Shown here one piece after another: positions 28,357 through 36,564 of a stretch of 64,000 bases of DNA. Origin of the DNA: Microscillaceae bacterium. GTDB lineage: Bacteria > Bacteroidota > Bacteroidia > Cytophagales > Microscillaceae. A model generated the notes under the pieces. It did not search any database. It saw nothing but the letters and a program-made list of their open reading frames with translations, and was not told the origin of the DNA. Position 1 is the first letter of the stretch; every line of letters starts with the position of its first letter. The position numbers and the translations under genes are program-made. The stretch covers positions 23,073-87,072 of the forward strand of contig JANWZA010000037.1 in NCBI GenBank assembly GCA_025054775.1, read 5' to 3'.

Positions 28357-28803
28357 ATGAAACTACGCTTCGCCTTTCGAGCATGGCTATTACTTGGCAT
28401 ACTAGCTTGTGAAGCTTCCTCTGCCCATCGCCATGAGCTTTTGGCTCGTAAATGGAAAATTGTGAATATAGAATCTGATCTTATTCGCAAAAATTTAGCC
28501 GAAGCCTCTGCCGAAGAAAAAAAAGCTTACCAACAGAATTTGATTGATTTAAGCAAAAATTTGGTCATAGAATTTGAGATAAACGGAAATTATACACGTG
28601 TCCAAAAGAATTTAGAAGACCCGTCTAGCCCCTTGCTTACCAAAGGCAAATGGAAACTTAGCCCTGACCAAAAAAATATTGAAATAGAATACGAAACTCA
28701 ACTTAAAGAGGTTATTCCAATCTTGAAACTTACAAGTGAGGAGTTAGTTATTGAAATAACTGAAGATAAACAAAAAAGTACTTTTACGCTTAAACCACTT
28801 TAA
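28357..28803 (+). CDS. Putative lipoprotein, lipocalin-like, paralogue of the next gene
   Basis: A 148-residue protein from the ATG at 28357; the earlier in-frame ATG at 28327 lies inside the tRNA and is not credible. The signal peptide MKLRFAFRAWLLLGILAC has a Cys after ILA, suggesting a lipoprotein. The mature part starts with a basic/hydrophobic motif LLARKWKIVNIESDLI and contains GKWKLSPDQKNIEIEY, a beta-rich pattern like lipocalin-like small exported proteins. The next gene has the same layout, so the two look like a tandem duplication. It is probably read from the tRNA promoter. Confidence 0.75.
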   Translation: MKLRFAFRAWLLLGILACEASSAHRHELLARKWKIVNIESDLIRKNLAEASAEEKKAYQQNLIDLSKNLVIEFEINGNYTRVQKNLEDPSSPLLTKGKWKLSPDQKNIEIEYETQLKEVIPILKLTSEELVIEITEDKQKSTFTLKPL

Positions 28804-28828
28804 TTTTAATTTTAGTTGAAAAACTAGT

Positions 28829-29260
28829 ATGCAGTTGTATCAAAAAAGAGCTAGTCTGTTGCTTGGTTTTAGTTTCTGCTTTGCGGTGTTAGCTTTTACT
28901 TATCAAACTGATAGAACTAAACTCTTGATAAGAAAATGGAAACTTATTGATGCCGAATTTCCTGAAATTGAAGCAGAACTTTTGCATTTCTCACCTAGCC
29001 AACGCAAAGCCCACAAACAAGAACTTAGCCGTACTTGGGTAGGTTCATTTATTGAATTTAGAAAAGATAATACTTATACAGCTGTTATTCTAGCAGATAC
29101 CGCACAAGGTATATGGCACTTATCAACAGACCAAAGCCAACTCCTTATCAAAAATCAAAAAGATAGTATTGAGAGAGCTATGCCTATTTTAGAATTATCT
29201 AAAAACCGACTTATCTTGATCGGTACGCAACAACAAAAAATGATTTGGCAACCCTTTTGA
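28829..29260 (+). CDS. Exported lipocalin-like protein, paralogue of the preceding gene
   Basis: A 143-residue protein with a signal peptide (MQLYQKRASLLLGFSFCFAV) and no lipobox Cys at the expected place. The shared motifs with its neighbour are LLIRKWKLIDAEFPE near the start, SFIEFRKDNTYTAV in the middle, GIWHLSTDQSQLLI and a final hydrophobic strand. The pair diverges strongly apart from these. Function is unknown. It lies 25 bases after the first copy and is convergent with valS. Confidence 0.72.
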   Translation: MQLYQKRASLLLGFSFCFAVLAFTYQTDRTKLLIRKWKLIDAEFPEIEAELLHFSPSQRKAHKQELSRTWVGSFIEFRKDNTYTAVILADTAQGIWHLSTDQSQLLIKNQKDSIERAMPILELSKNRLILIGTQQQKMIWQPF

Positions 29261-29452
29261 ACTTTTTATTTAAGCTCTAATATTAAGCGTTAATTATTAA
29301 AAACTTATTTATTCGGTAATACTAAATTATTTACTTCCCTACTACTTGGCACTTATCTCCAAAGCAGGCTAATCTACCCTATTGATTAATTTCAGAAAAC
29401 TTTACAAATGGTAAAGCTTTTTTGCCTATGCTCGTCTCACAACAATAAGGAC

Positions 29453-32140
29453 TTACAAGTGGGTTAAACTCTCTTCTAATGCTTTGATTTTAGCTTCGGC
29501 ATCGGCTAACTTCTGTCGTTCATTAGCTACTACCTCAGGCTTTGCATTAGCTATAAATTTTTCGTTATTAAGTTTTTTTAGTACACTTTCTCTAAAGCCT
29601 TTCAAATAATCAATTTCTTTACTAATTTTGGCTTTCTCTTCTTCTTTATTTATCTCTTTAGGAAGAGGTACAAAAAATTCAGCGTTTTTTACTACAAAAC
29701 TTACCACATTTGTAGGTTTTTGGGTAGAGAATTGAATTTTACCCACTTTGGCTAATTTGCGAATAGCGAAGGCAAATTTAGTTTCATACAAGGCAGGGTT
29801 GGGGCTATTAAAGTAAAGTTCTAATTCCAAATTTTTTTTCAACTGCTTTTCATTACGTATGTTATTGATGTTTTGTATTACTTCAAAAACTTGTTCGGCC
29901 TCTTTAATGATTTGATTATCAAAGGGTTGTGATTTAGGATAAGGAGCGATACAAATGCTTTCTCCTTCTTTTCGCGGTTGTAGATTTTGCCATACCTCTT
30001 CGGTAATAAAAGGCATAAAAGGGTGTAATAGACGCATGAGGGTATCAAAAAATGAGAGCGTAGCTTGAAAGGTTAGAGCATCAATAGGAAAGGGTTTTTG
30101 GGCTTGTAGATTGTAAGAAGGTTTAATCATTTCTAAATAATTAGCACAGAACTCGTCCCAAATTAATTTGTAAATAGTGGTGATTGCTTCTGAGAGGCGA
30201 AATTGATCAAATTGATTTTCTACCTCGGCTAATACTTGGTTTAATTTTGCAGTAAACCACTCGATAGCAATTTGGTTGTTATTGGGTAGGTTTTCGTCTA
30301 CGTCCCATGATTTAACTAATCGTAGGGCGTTCCAAATTTTGTTGGCGAAGTTGCGCCCTGTTTCACAGATTTTTGACTCGGGTTCTAGTTTCTCAAATTC
30401 GGCAATATCTTCAGGTTTTTGGGATTTGGGAACTTCGGTATCAAAAATAATATCATTACCTGCTACTGAACTTGCCATGATGCCATAACGCACTCCATCG
30501 GTGCTGTATTTTTCCATGAGCTTGAAAACATCGGGGGAATTACCCAAAGATTTAGACATTTTTCTACGCAATTTGTCGCGTACCATTCCTGTAAAATAAA
30601 CATGGTGAAAGGGCTTTTCATTTCGCAATTCATAGCCTGCAATAATCATACGCATCACCCAGAAGAAAATAATATCAAAGCCTGTAACTAGCACTGTGGT
30701 GGGGTAGTAATAGTCTATTTCATCCTCGTCAAATACTGAGATAGCCCAAAGCCAAGAGCTTGCCCAGGTATCTAGCACGTCTTCATCTTGTTTTAGGTCT
30801 TCTTTTTTTAGGTTTGGATTGATTTTCAGAGCTTTGGCATAAGCCTCTTCTAAAGAGGGTGCTACTACAATCTCCCCATTAGGCAGATAATAAGCGGGAA
30901 TACGATGCCCCCACCAAAGTTGGCGTGAGATGTTCCAGTCTTGAATATTATCAATCCAAGCCTTATACATATTTTTGAAGGTAGGCGGGTGAAACTGAAT
31001 GTTATCGTTCAAAACGTTTTCTAGAGCAGGTTGTGCTAATTCTTTCATTTTTATGAACCATTGCTCTGAAAGTTTAGGTTCAACCACTGCTCCTGTACGT
31101 TCTGAAGTGCCTACTTGGTTCTTATAGTCCTCTACTTTGAGCAACAAACCTGCCTGTTCCAAATCTTTAACGATTTCTTGACGAACTACAAACCTATCCT
31201 TACCTACATATTTGGCTACTCCACAGGCTTGGGACATGGTGCCGTCTTCGGCAATAGTATCAATTATAGCTAAATTGTATTTCTTACCGATTTCATAGTC
31301 ATTCATATCGTGGGCAGGTGTAATTTTTAATGCCCCTGTACCGAAATCAATCGCTACGTATTCGTCAGTAATAATAGGAACGATTCGGTTAATGATTGGT
31401 ACAACTACCTGTTTACCTACTAAATGCTTGTATCGCTCATCATTAGGATTAACGCACACGGCAGTGTCACCTAAAATGGTTTCAGGGCGAGCTGTAGCTA
31501 CGGGAATAAACTCCTCGCTTCCTACCAGCTTATATTTTACGTAGTACAATTTGGAATTTACTTCTTTGTAAATCACCTCCTCGTTTGAAAGGACGGTTTT
31601 AGCTTCGGGATCCCAGTTTACCATGCGTAATCCTCTGTAAATCAAGCCTTTATCATACAGGCGTACAAACATGTCGATTACGGCTTTGGAGCGTTTCTCG
31701 TCCATGGTAAAGGCAGTTCTATCCCAGTCGCAAGAGGCACCTAGTTTTTGGAGTTGGTTCAAGATAATGCCACCGTACTTTTCCTTCCATGCCCAAGCAT
31801 ATTCTAAAAACTTTTCTCTCCCGATTTCTGACTTTTGGATGCCTTTTTCTTTGAGCATTTTTACTATTTTAGCTTCTGTGGCAATAGAGGCGTGGTCAGT
31901 TCCTGGTACCCAGCAGGCATTTTTGCCCTCCATGCGGGCTTTGCGTATCAAAATATCTTGGATAGTGTTATTCAGGACATGCCCCATGTGTAGCACACCT
32001 GTAATGTTAGGAGGGGGAATCACGATAGTAAAAGGTTCTTTATTAGGGTCTTTTTTAGAGGCAAAAAATTTGTGTTTAAGCCAATAGGCGTACCACTTAC
32101 TTTCTACGATGTGAGGATTATATTTGGTGGATAGTTCCAT
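29453..32140 (-). CDS. valS: Valyl-tRNA synthetase
   Basis: Class I aminoacyl-tRNA synthetase that charges tRNA-Val, 895 residues. The HIGH motif is HMGHVLN, the KMSKS motif is KMSKSLGNSP, and the editing domain contains VATARPETILGDTAV. A C-terminal coiled coil binds tRNA (EINKEEEKAKISKEIDYLKG onward). A minus-strand -7 element TATTTTTG (plus 32181-32188) lies 41 bases before the start. It follows the porU-DUF4296 pair by 137 bases on the same strand but has its own promoter-like element. Confidence 0.97.
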   Translation of the reverse strand: MELSTKYNPHIVESKWYAYWLKHKFFASKKDPNKEPFTIVIPPPNITGVLHMGHVLNNTIQDILIRKARMEGKNACWVPGTDHASIATEAKIVKMLKEKGIQKSEIGREKFLEYAWAWKEKYGGIILNQLQKLGASCDWDRTAFTMDEKRSKAVIDMFVRLYDKGLIYRGLRMVNWDPEAKTVLSNEEVIYKEVNSKLYYVKYKLVGSEEFIPVATARPETILGDTAVCVNPNDERYKHLVGKQVVVPIINRIVPIITDEYVAIDFGTGALKITPAHDMNDYEIGKKYNLAIIDTIAEDGTMSQACGVAKYVGKDRFVVRQEIVKDLEQAGLLLKVEDYKNQVGTSERTGAVVEPKLSEQWFIKMKELAQPALENVLNDNIQFHPPTFKNMYKAWIDNIQDWNISRQLWWGHRIPAYYLPNGEIVVAPSLEEAYAKALKINPNLKKEDLKQDEDVLDTWASSWLWAISVFDEDEIDYYYPTTVLVTGFDIIFFWVMRMIIAGYELRNEKPFHHVYFTGMVRDKLRRKMSKSLGNSPDVFKLMEKYSTDGVRYGIMASSVAGNDIIFDTEVPKSQKPEDIAEFEKLEPESKICETGRNFANKIWNALRLVKSWDVDENLPNNNQIAIEWFTAKLNQVLAEVENQFDQFRLSEAITTIYKLIWDEFCANYLEMIKPSYNLQAQKPFPIDALTFQATLSFFDTLMRLLHPFMPFITEEVWQNLQPRKEGESICIAPYPKSQPFDNQIIKEAEQVFEVIQNINNIRNEKQLKKNLELELYFNSPNPALYETKFAFAIRKLAKVGKIQFSTQKPTNVVSFVVKNAEFFVPLPKEINKEEEKAKISKEIDYLKGFRESVLKKLNNEKFIANAKPEVVANERQKLADAEAKIKALEESLTHL

Positions 32141-32180
32141 AGGTATTCCGAAGACAAATTGTTGGATAAAAGTTAGAAAG

Positions 32181-32188
32181 CAAAAATA
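32181..32188 (-). promoter_or_regulatory. -7 element of valS
   Basis: TATTTTTG on the minus strand (CAAAAATA on the plus strand), matching TAnnTTTG, 41 bases before the valS ATG. No -33 TTTG at the correct spacing was found. Confidence 0.5.
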
Positions 32189-32277
32189 CGAAAAATCTTA
32201 ATTAGAAAGTTTGAAAATTCATTATGTAGTTTTAGGTTAAACTACGTATCAATTCAATCCTACTTTTGTACTAAAAA

Positions 32278-32667
32278 TCATTTTAATCTGTAAAATTTAT
32301 TAGGTAATTTACCTATTGCAGATTTATAACTCAAACTATCTACCACTGCGGCGTATACCTCGTCTAGTAATTTCATATCTTTTAAGTAAAAGGCATAACT
32401 TTGGTGATAGGTAAGTGAATCTACCTGATGCCATTTCAAGATTTGGCTTTGCATCATTTGAAAGGTTGCGTAAGCTGAGTCAGGAGAGGCATAGTTTTTT
32501 TCCATTACCATTGCCTCTGCAATATGCAAATCAACTAAGATATCAACCATTTTGGTTTTGGGTAAAATATTTTTAGGGATTTCTATTTGAGGTTGGCACG
32601 AAAGAGCAATAATTAAACAAAGAGTAATTGAGTGGATTGTATTCCCGTCAAAGTTATTTTTTTGCAT
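32278..32667 (-). CDS. DUF4296 lipoprotein
   Basis: A 129-residue protein with a lipoprotein signal peptide ending IIALSC and the family pattern KMVDILVDLHIAEAMV followed by FYLKDMKLLDEVYAAVVDSL. DUF4296 proteins are small and confined largely to Bacteroidota. The gene begins 9 bases after the porU stop on the same strand, suggesting a shared transcript and perhaps a role in the outer membrane or secretion; that link is inference. Confidence 0.85.
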   Translation of the reverse strand: MQKNNFDGNTIHSITLCLIIALSCQPQIEIPKNILPKTKMVDILVDLHIAEAMVMEKNYASPDSAYATFQMMQSQILKWHQVDSLTYHQSYAFYLKDMKLLDEVYAAVVDSLSYKSAIGKLPNKFYRLK

Positions 32668-32676
32668 ACTTTGCTG

Positions 32677-35600
32677 TTATTCTATTACCACTAGTTTACT
32701 ACTTACTACGCTACTTTTTTTATCTTGTAAAGACTTGACTATCAGCCTATACATGTACACACCTTTACCCACGCGGTTGCCTCTATTGTCTAATCCGTTC
32801 CATTCGGCACGTAAGGGGGAGTGGCTGTCAGCAGGTGAGAATTCGGTTTTGAGTGTTTGTATCAAAGCCCCTTGGCTATTATAAATTTCTACAAACATTT
32901 CTAGCTCATCGCCCTCGCGGTTGTGTTCTACGCTAAAAGTGGTGCTTTGCGTCATGGGATTGGGGTAGTTCAATACATTTTTGAGGGCAACTACGGCATC
33001 AGTTTCTACAAAGAAGTTAATCGTTTCAATGGCTTCATTGTTGAAGGTGTCCCAAGCACGCACTACAAAGAAATTTTTACCTTTGGGTAAATCAAAAAGT
33101 GGAAAATAAATTGAACCACCTTGGTAGGTATCTTTATTAGCTTTGTAATAGTTGTTTAGGAGATAGGTATTTTCAGCTTTTGCGTTGAGTGTGGCAGTGA
33201 TATTTTGCCCAATATTCGTGTTTGTAAGGCTAATGCCACTTTCATCTTGAAGTTTTACAATTAAAGTAGTGTTTTTAGGCACGGTGCCACCCTCTTTGAA
33301 TTGCTCGTTTTCCATAAAAAGTTGTATTTGTGGGGGGGTACGGTCTTGGGCAAGATTAGCTTGGGGATTTGTGCCTCCTATTACAAAGTCCAAGTTATAG
33401 CCTGCTGCATCAGTGGTTCGGGCATCATTTACGGCATAAAAGCTAAATTTTGCTTTGCCAAATTGATAGTCAATATTTTTAGGGATAGGAAAGGTGAATT
33501 CAAATACACCATTTCGCACTGAAACTTCTCCTCTGAAAATCAAGCTATTACGAACTTCATAGCTCATAACAGGGGCTTTTTGTCCAAGGGTTTTTACTTC
33601 TTGTGGCTTGTCAAAAATGGTTACACTCAATTTGCCATTCCAAGTAAGAAGTTGATTTTGTTGGTTACGAACTTCCCCGCGTACTGTTACTTTGCTTAAT
33701 GCTTTGAGCGTATCTGTGGGTAAATGGATAGGTTTGTCGTTCAAGTGTGTAATTACTATTTGCTCTTTGGGATATGCTAACCGCATGGAAGGGTCGCCAA
33801 GTAAGGAAAAGTTGCGGTTTACAGGTCCGTTCAGACTACCGTTTTTCGTTTTTCGCATTATTTGCCCCAAACGTGGCATCTCTCCGTTAATTGGTTCAAA
33901 TACATAACGGTAGAAGGCTTGATTAAGCAAAAAATTAGTACTTGAAAACACAGGACGGGTAGTGGTAATGAGGGCAATCCCTCCACCTCTTGGATTGAGC
34001 AAGACTTTTTCACCTCCTGAAACCACGCGCGGGTTGTCATATTTTCCAAACTCACAAGTAGCCGTAACAAACAAAGGCATATTGTCTAAATTTTTCCAAC
34101 TTTCAATCATGCTATGGTCAAGGATTTTCTCTTCCGTCCAGCCTACTTCACCGCCGTGTCCTGTAAAGTTAATAATTAAGGCTCCGCGTTGTACTTCGCG
34201 ATTGAGGGCATCACGCACTTCAGGCGATAGGGCCCCTGTGGGTGTGGAAATTCGTGGAAAAGCATCAATATAAAATTTTTCTATATTCCAATTCAAATGA
34301 TTTTGTGCTACATATTGTGCAAGTTGGTCGGCATCATATTGATGTATGTTTGCGTCGCCATCATCGGCAAAGAAGCTAATTCGGTTTTTCCAATCGTGCA
34401 AAGATTTGCTGTTGGTCGCATAGCTTATCAACTTATTTACTACTGCTGTTGCCTCGCGCAGAGTACGAACAGGCAGCCTACCAATACCGATTTCTAGGGT
34501 GTGGTCGCCGCTAAAAGTTTCTGCCCATGTGCCTTCATTATCTTCTAGAAAGCCAAAATAATCGTCAGAGGAGTAGCTAAAAATAGGATGTAAGGACTCA
34601 TAGGACTCGTACACGGGTACAAGATTATTGTTATTAGGAATACGTTTTTTATAATCAAAGGAGGCGGCACCAAAGAGCAAAAGGTAGCGTAATTCATTTG
34701 GATTGCGTTTGTATAACATTCGCACAAAGTCGCGAATAGCCGAAATATCTTGTCTTCCTGAGGCAAATTCGTTGTAAATTTGTTCGGTAGTAACTACGTG
34801 TACGCTCAAGTTATCATTAGTACGTCTAAAATTAGCTAGACGGTTGGCTTCTGAAAGGAAGCGAGGGTGCGTAACAATCACTAAATTTGGTGTAGAGAGG
34901 GCATGTAAATTTTGGTTAGGAATAGCTTGTATGCGTACAGGAGAGCGAAAATCTTGTCTACGGAACACAATAAATTCGCGCAAAGTATTAGTTTGGGTGC
35001 TAAAAATAGCTTGCGAACCATTAAGTATAAATTGCTGATTAGCAGGTTGTTGGGGATTGGTAATATCCCAAATGGAAATATTATTGGGTACATTATCAAT
35101 TACAAATTGACTAATACTTTGCGAAGTGCTGGCAATACTTCTAAATTGAGTTTGGTTGCCATATAGTTGTAATCTACGCAAATAGTTAATTCGCAGGAAG
35201 TTCAGGTGCCCTATGCCTGAGGCGCCGTTTCGGTTTAAGGTAAGACTAATTTGTAGGTTAGCGTTTCCGTCGCTATTAAAGTTAAAAGTATTAGTTACAA
35301 GTGTACCTTTGGCAGCATAGGTTTCAGGAAAGATGAGAGCTACGTTGTGTTGCCCTATTTCTTGCCCATTAGCACGTACAGAGAAGGTAACATCTCTAAA
35401 AAAACGCCCTAATACTGATGAGGTAAGCCTTACCATAGAATTAGGCACAATGCCCGTGACATTGAAATTCACAGTTTGCGAAGTATTAGCATCAAATACT
35501 TCCCCGAACCATTCGCGTCCAGAGTTGAGGATATTGTTGTCATTGCGTTCATGAAACTGGAAATCGTTATAGGTATCAATAGTTTGGGTAGCTCCTGAAA

Positions 35601-36075
35601 GGTTAGGTTGGGTCCCTATGCGAAGCCCTGCACGATTATCAACGCTCAGAAAGTAGAATGTAGTATCGCTATATACGTTAATTTCATGCTCAAAGAGCTG
35701 TTGAGAAGAATTGTACGAAATTTTATGTGGACTTTGGGCATAAAACAAAATAAAATCTTGACTATCAAATTTACCATCTTGTTCACCTTCTACCCAAATT
35801 GCATTTTCAGGCAGGTCGTCATAACGGAAGGCACTATTAGCTTGCGGAAGTGAGCCGCCTCCATAACCCCAAAGATGTATATTTTGCGGATTGATACTCT
35901 CTAGGGGAATTCCTGCTCGTTTAAGTGTTTCAAAATCAAGACGATAGATACCACTCTCTAATACAGCAATTTTATAGAAATTCCCCTCTGCAAGCACTGA
36001 ATTAGCGGCATATTGTGCTTTTGCTATTTGGCATAGAACTAAATTTAGTGAAATTAAAAGTATTAAATGCTTCAT
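32677..36075 (-). CDS. porU: Type IX secretion system sortase PorU
   Basis: Surface-exposed cysteine protease of the gingipain (C25) family that removes C-terminal sorting signals from type IX cargo and attaches them to the cell surface; 1132 residues, normal for PorU. A signal peptide (MKHLILLISLNLVLCQIAKA) is followed by a large beta-rich region and the C25 core, with the catalytic His in INFTGHGGEVGWTEE (about residue 640) and Cys in FVTATCEFGKYDN (about 673). The C terminus has a sorting-domain pattern, LNYPNPMTQSTTF followed by GNRVGKGVYMYRLIV. porV, often adjacent in gliding Bacteroidota, is not next to it. Its leader is long if the -7 match at 36284 is used. Confidence 0.94.
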   Translation of the reverse strand: MKHLILLISLNLVLCQIAKAQYAANSVLAEGNFYKIAVLESGIYRLDFETLKRAGIPLESINPQNIHLWGYGGGSLPQANSAFRYDDLPENAIWVEGEQDGKFDSQDFILFYAQSPHKISYNSSQQLFEHEINVYSDTTFYFLSVDNRAGLRIGTQPNLSGATQTIDTYNDFQFHERNDNNILNSGREWFGEVFDANTSQTVNFNVTGIVPNSMVRLTSSVLGRFFRDVTFSVRANGQEIGQHNVALIFPETYAAKGTLVTNTFNFNSDGNANLQISLTLNRNGASGIGHLNFLRINYLRRLQLYGNQTQFRSIASTSQSISQFVIDNVPNNISIWDITNPQQPANQQFILNGSQAIFSTQTNTLREFIVFRRQDFRSPVRIQAIPNQNLHALSTPNLVIVTHPRFLSEANRLANFRRTNDNLSVHVVTTEQIYNEFASGRQDISAIRDFVRMLYKRNPNELRYLLLFGAASFDYKKRIPNNNNLVPVYESYESLHPIFSYSSDDYFGFLEDNEGTWAETFSGDHTLEIGIGRLPVRTLREATAVVNKLISYATNSKSLHDWKNRISFFADDGDANIHQYDADQLAQYVAQNHLNWNIEKFYIDAFPRISTPTGALSPEVRDALNREVQRGALIINFTGHGGEVGWTEEKILDHSMIESWKNLDNMPLFVTATCEFGKYDNPRVVSGGEKVLLNPRGGGIALITTTRPVFSSTNFLLNQAFYRYVFEPINGEMPRLGQIMRKTKNGSLNGPVNRNFSLLGDPSMRLAYPKEQIVITHLNDKPIHLPTDTLKALSKVTVRGEVRNQQNQLLTWNGKLSVTIFDKPQEVKTLGQKAPVMSYEVRNSLIFRGEVSVRNGVFEFTFPIPKNIDYQFGKAKFSFYAVNDARTTDAAGYNLDFVIGGTNPQANLAQDRTPPQIQLFMENEQFKEGGTVPKNTTLIVKLQDESGISLTNTNIGQNITATLNAKAENTYLLNNYYKANKDTYQGGSIYFPLFDLPKGKNFFVVRAWDTFNNEAIETINFFVETDAVVALKNVLNYPNPMTQSTTFSVEHNREGDELEMFVEIYNSQGALIQTLKTEFSPADSHSPLRAEWNGLDNRGNRVGKGVYMYRLIVKSLQDKKSSVVSSKLVVIE

Positions 36076-36283
36076 AAAAACTGCTAAGATAAAATTTTCA
36101 ACCTATGGTGCTAATTTTTTTGTTTTGTGGTTATTCTACTATTTATGCAATAGGTTAGGACTTTGTAAATTAAGGTTTTGGTAATTTTACCTTTCTTTAA
36201 GTTCTTTTTTTTACATCTTCTTATACTTTCTCTTTTGCCTTTTCTTGTTTTTGTGCCTTTGCTAGGTTTTTTTAACGTCTAAT

Positions 36284-36291
36284 GCAAAGAT
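36284..36291 (-). promoter_or_regulatory. Possible -7 element of porU
   Basis: TATCTTTG on the minus strand, with a TTG (plus CAA 36308-36310) at a short 16-base spacer. It implies a porU leader of about 200 bases. Confidence 0.35.
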
Positions 36292-36535
36292 AACGAAAAT
36301 ATTTGAGCAAGTAGCTAAAATATAGCTTTAAGTTGCAAAAATTAGTTTCTGCATTAAAAATTTTTACCATTGTTTCCTGAAAAATATCAGGATTGTTTGC
36401 TGGTTTTTGAGTTACTATTAATACTCTACCTTACTCTCTTAAAGACTTAAAAAGTTCTTTCGCAAGTAAGCAATTGCATTTGACTTAAAAAATCTACAGT
36501 CTTTGAAAAAAGAAGGCAACATCAAAAAAAAGCAC

Positions 36536-36543
36536 TAACTTTG
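36536..36543 (+). promoter_or_regulatory. -7 element of mfd
   Basis: TAACTTTG, followed by CATC, ends 21 bases before the mfd GTG start. The nearest TTTG (36502) gives too long a spacer, so only the -7 part is supported. Confidence 0.5.
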
Positions 36544-36564
36544 CATCTAAATATGCTTTAAGCC

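Larger units (their letters stand above)
36076..36564. other. Gene-free divergent region between porU and mfd
   Basis: An AT-rich 489-base stretch with no credible reading frame. It holds a minus-strand TATCTTTG (plus 36284-36291) that could serve porU and a plus-strand TAACTTTG (36536-36543) that could serve mfd. I see nothing else in it. Confidence 0.55.
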
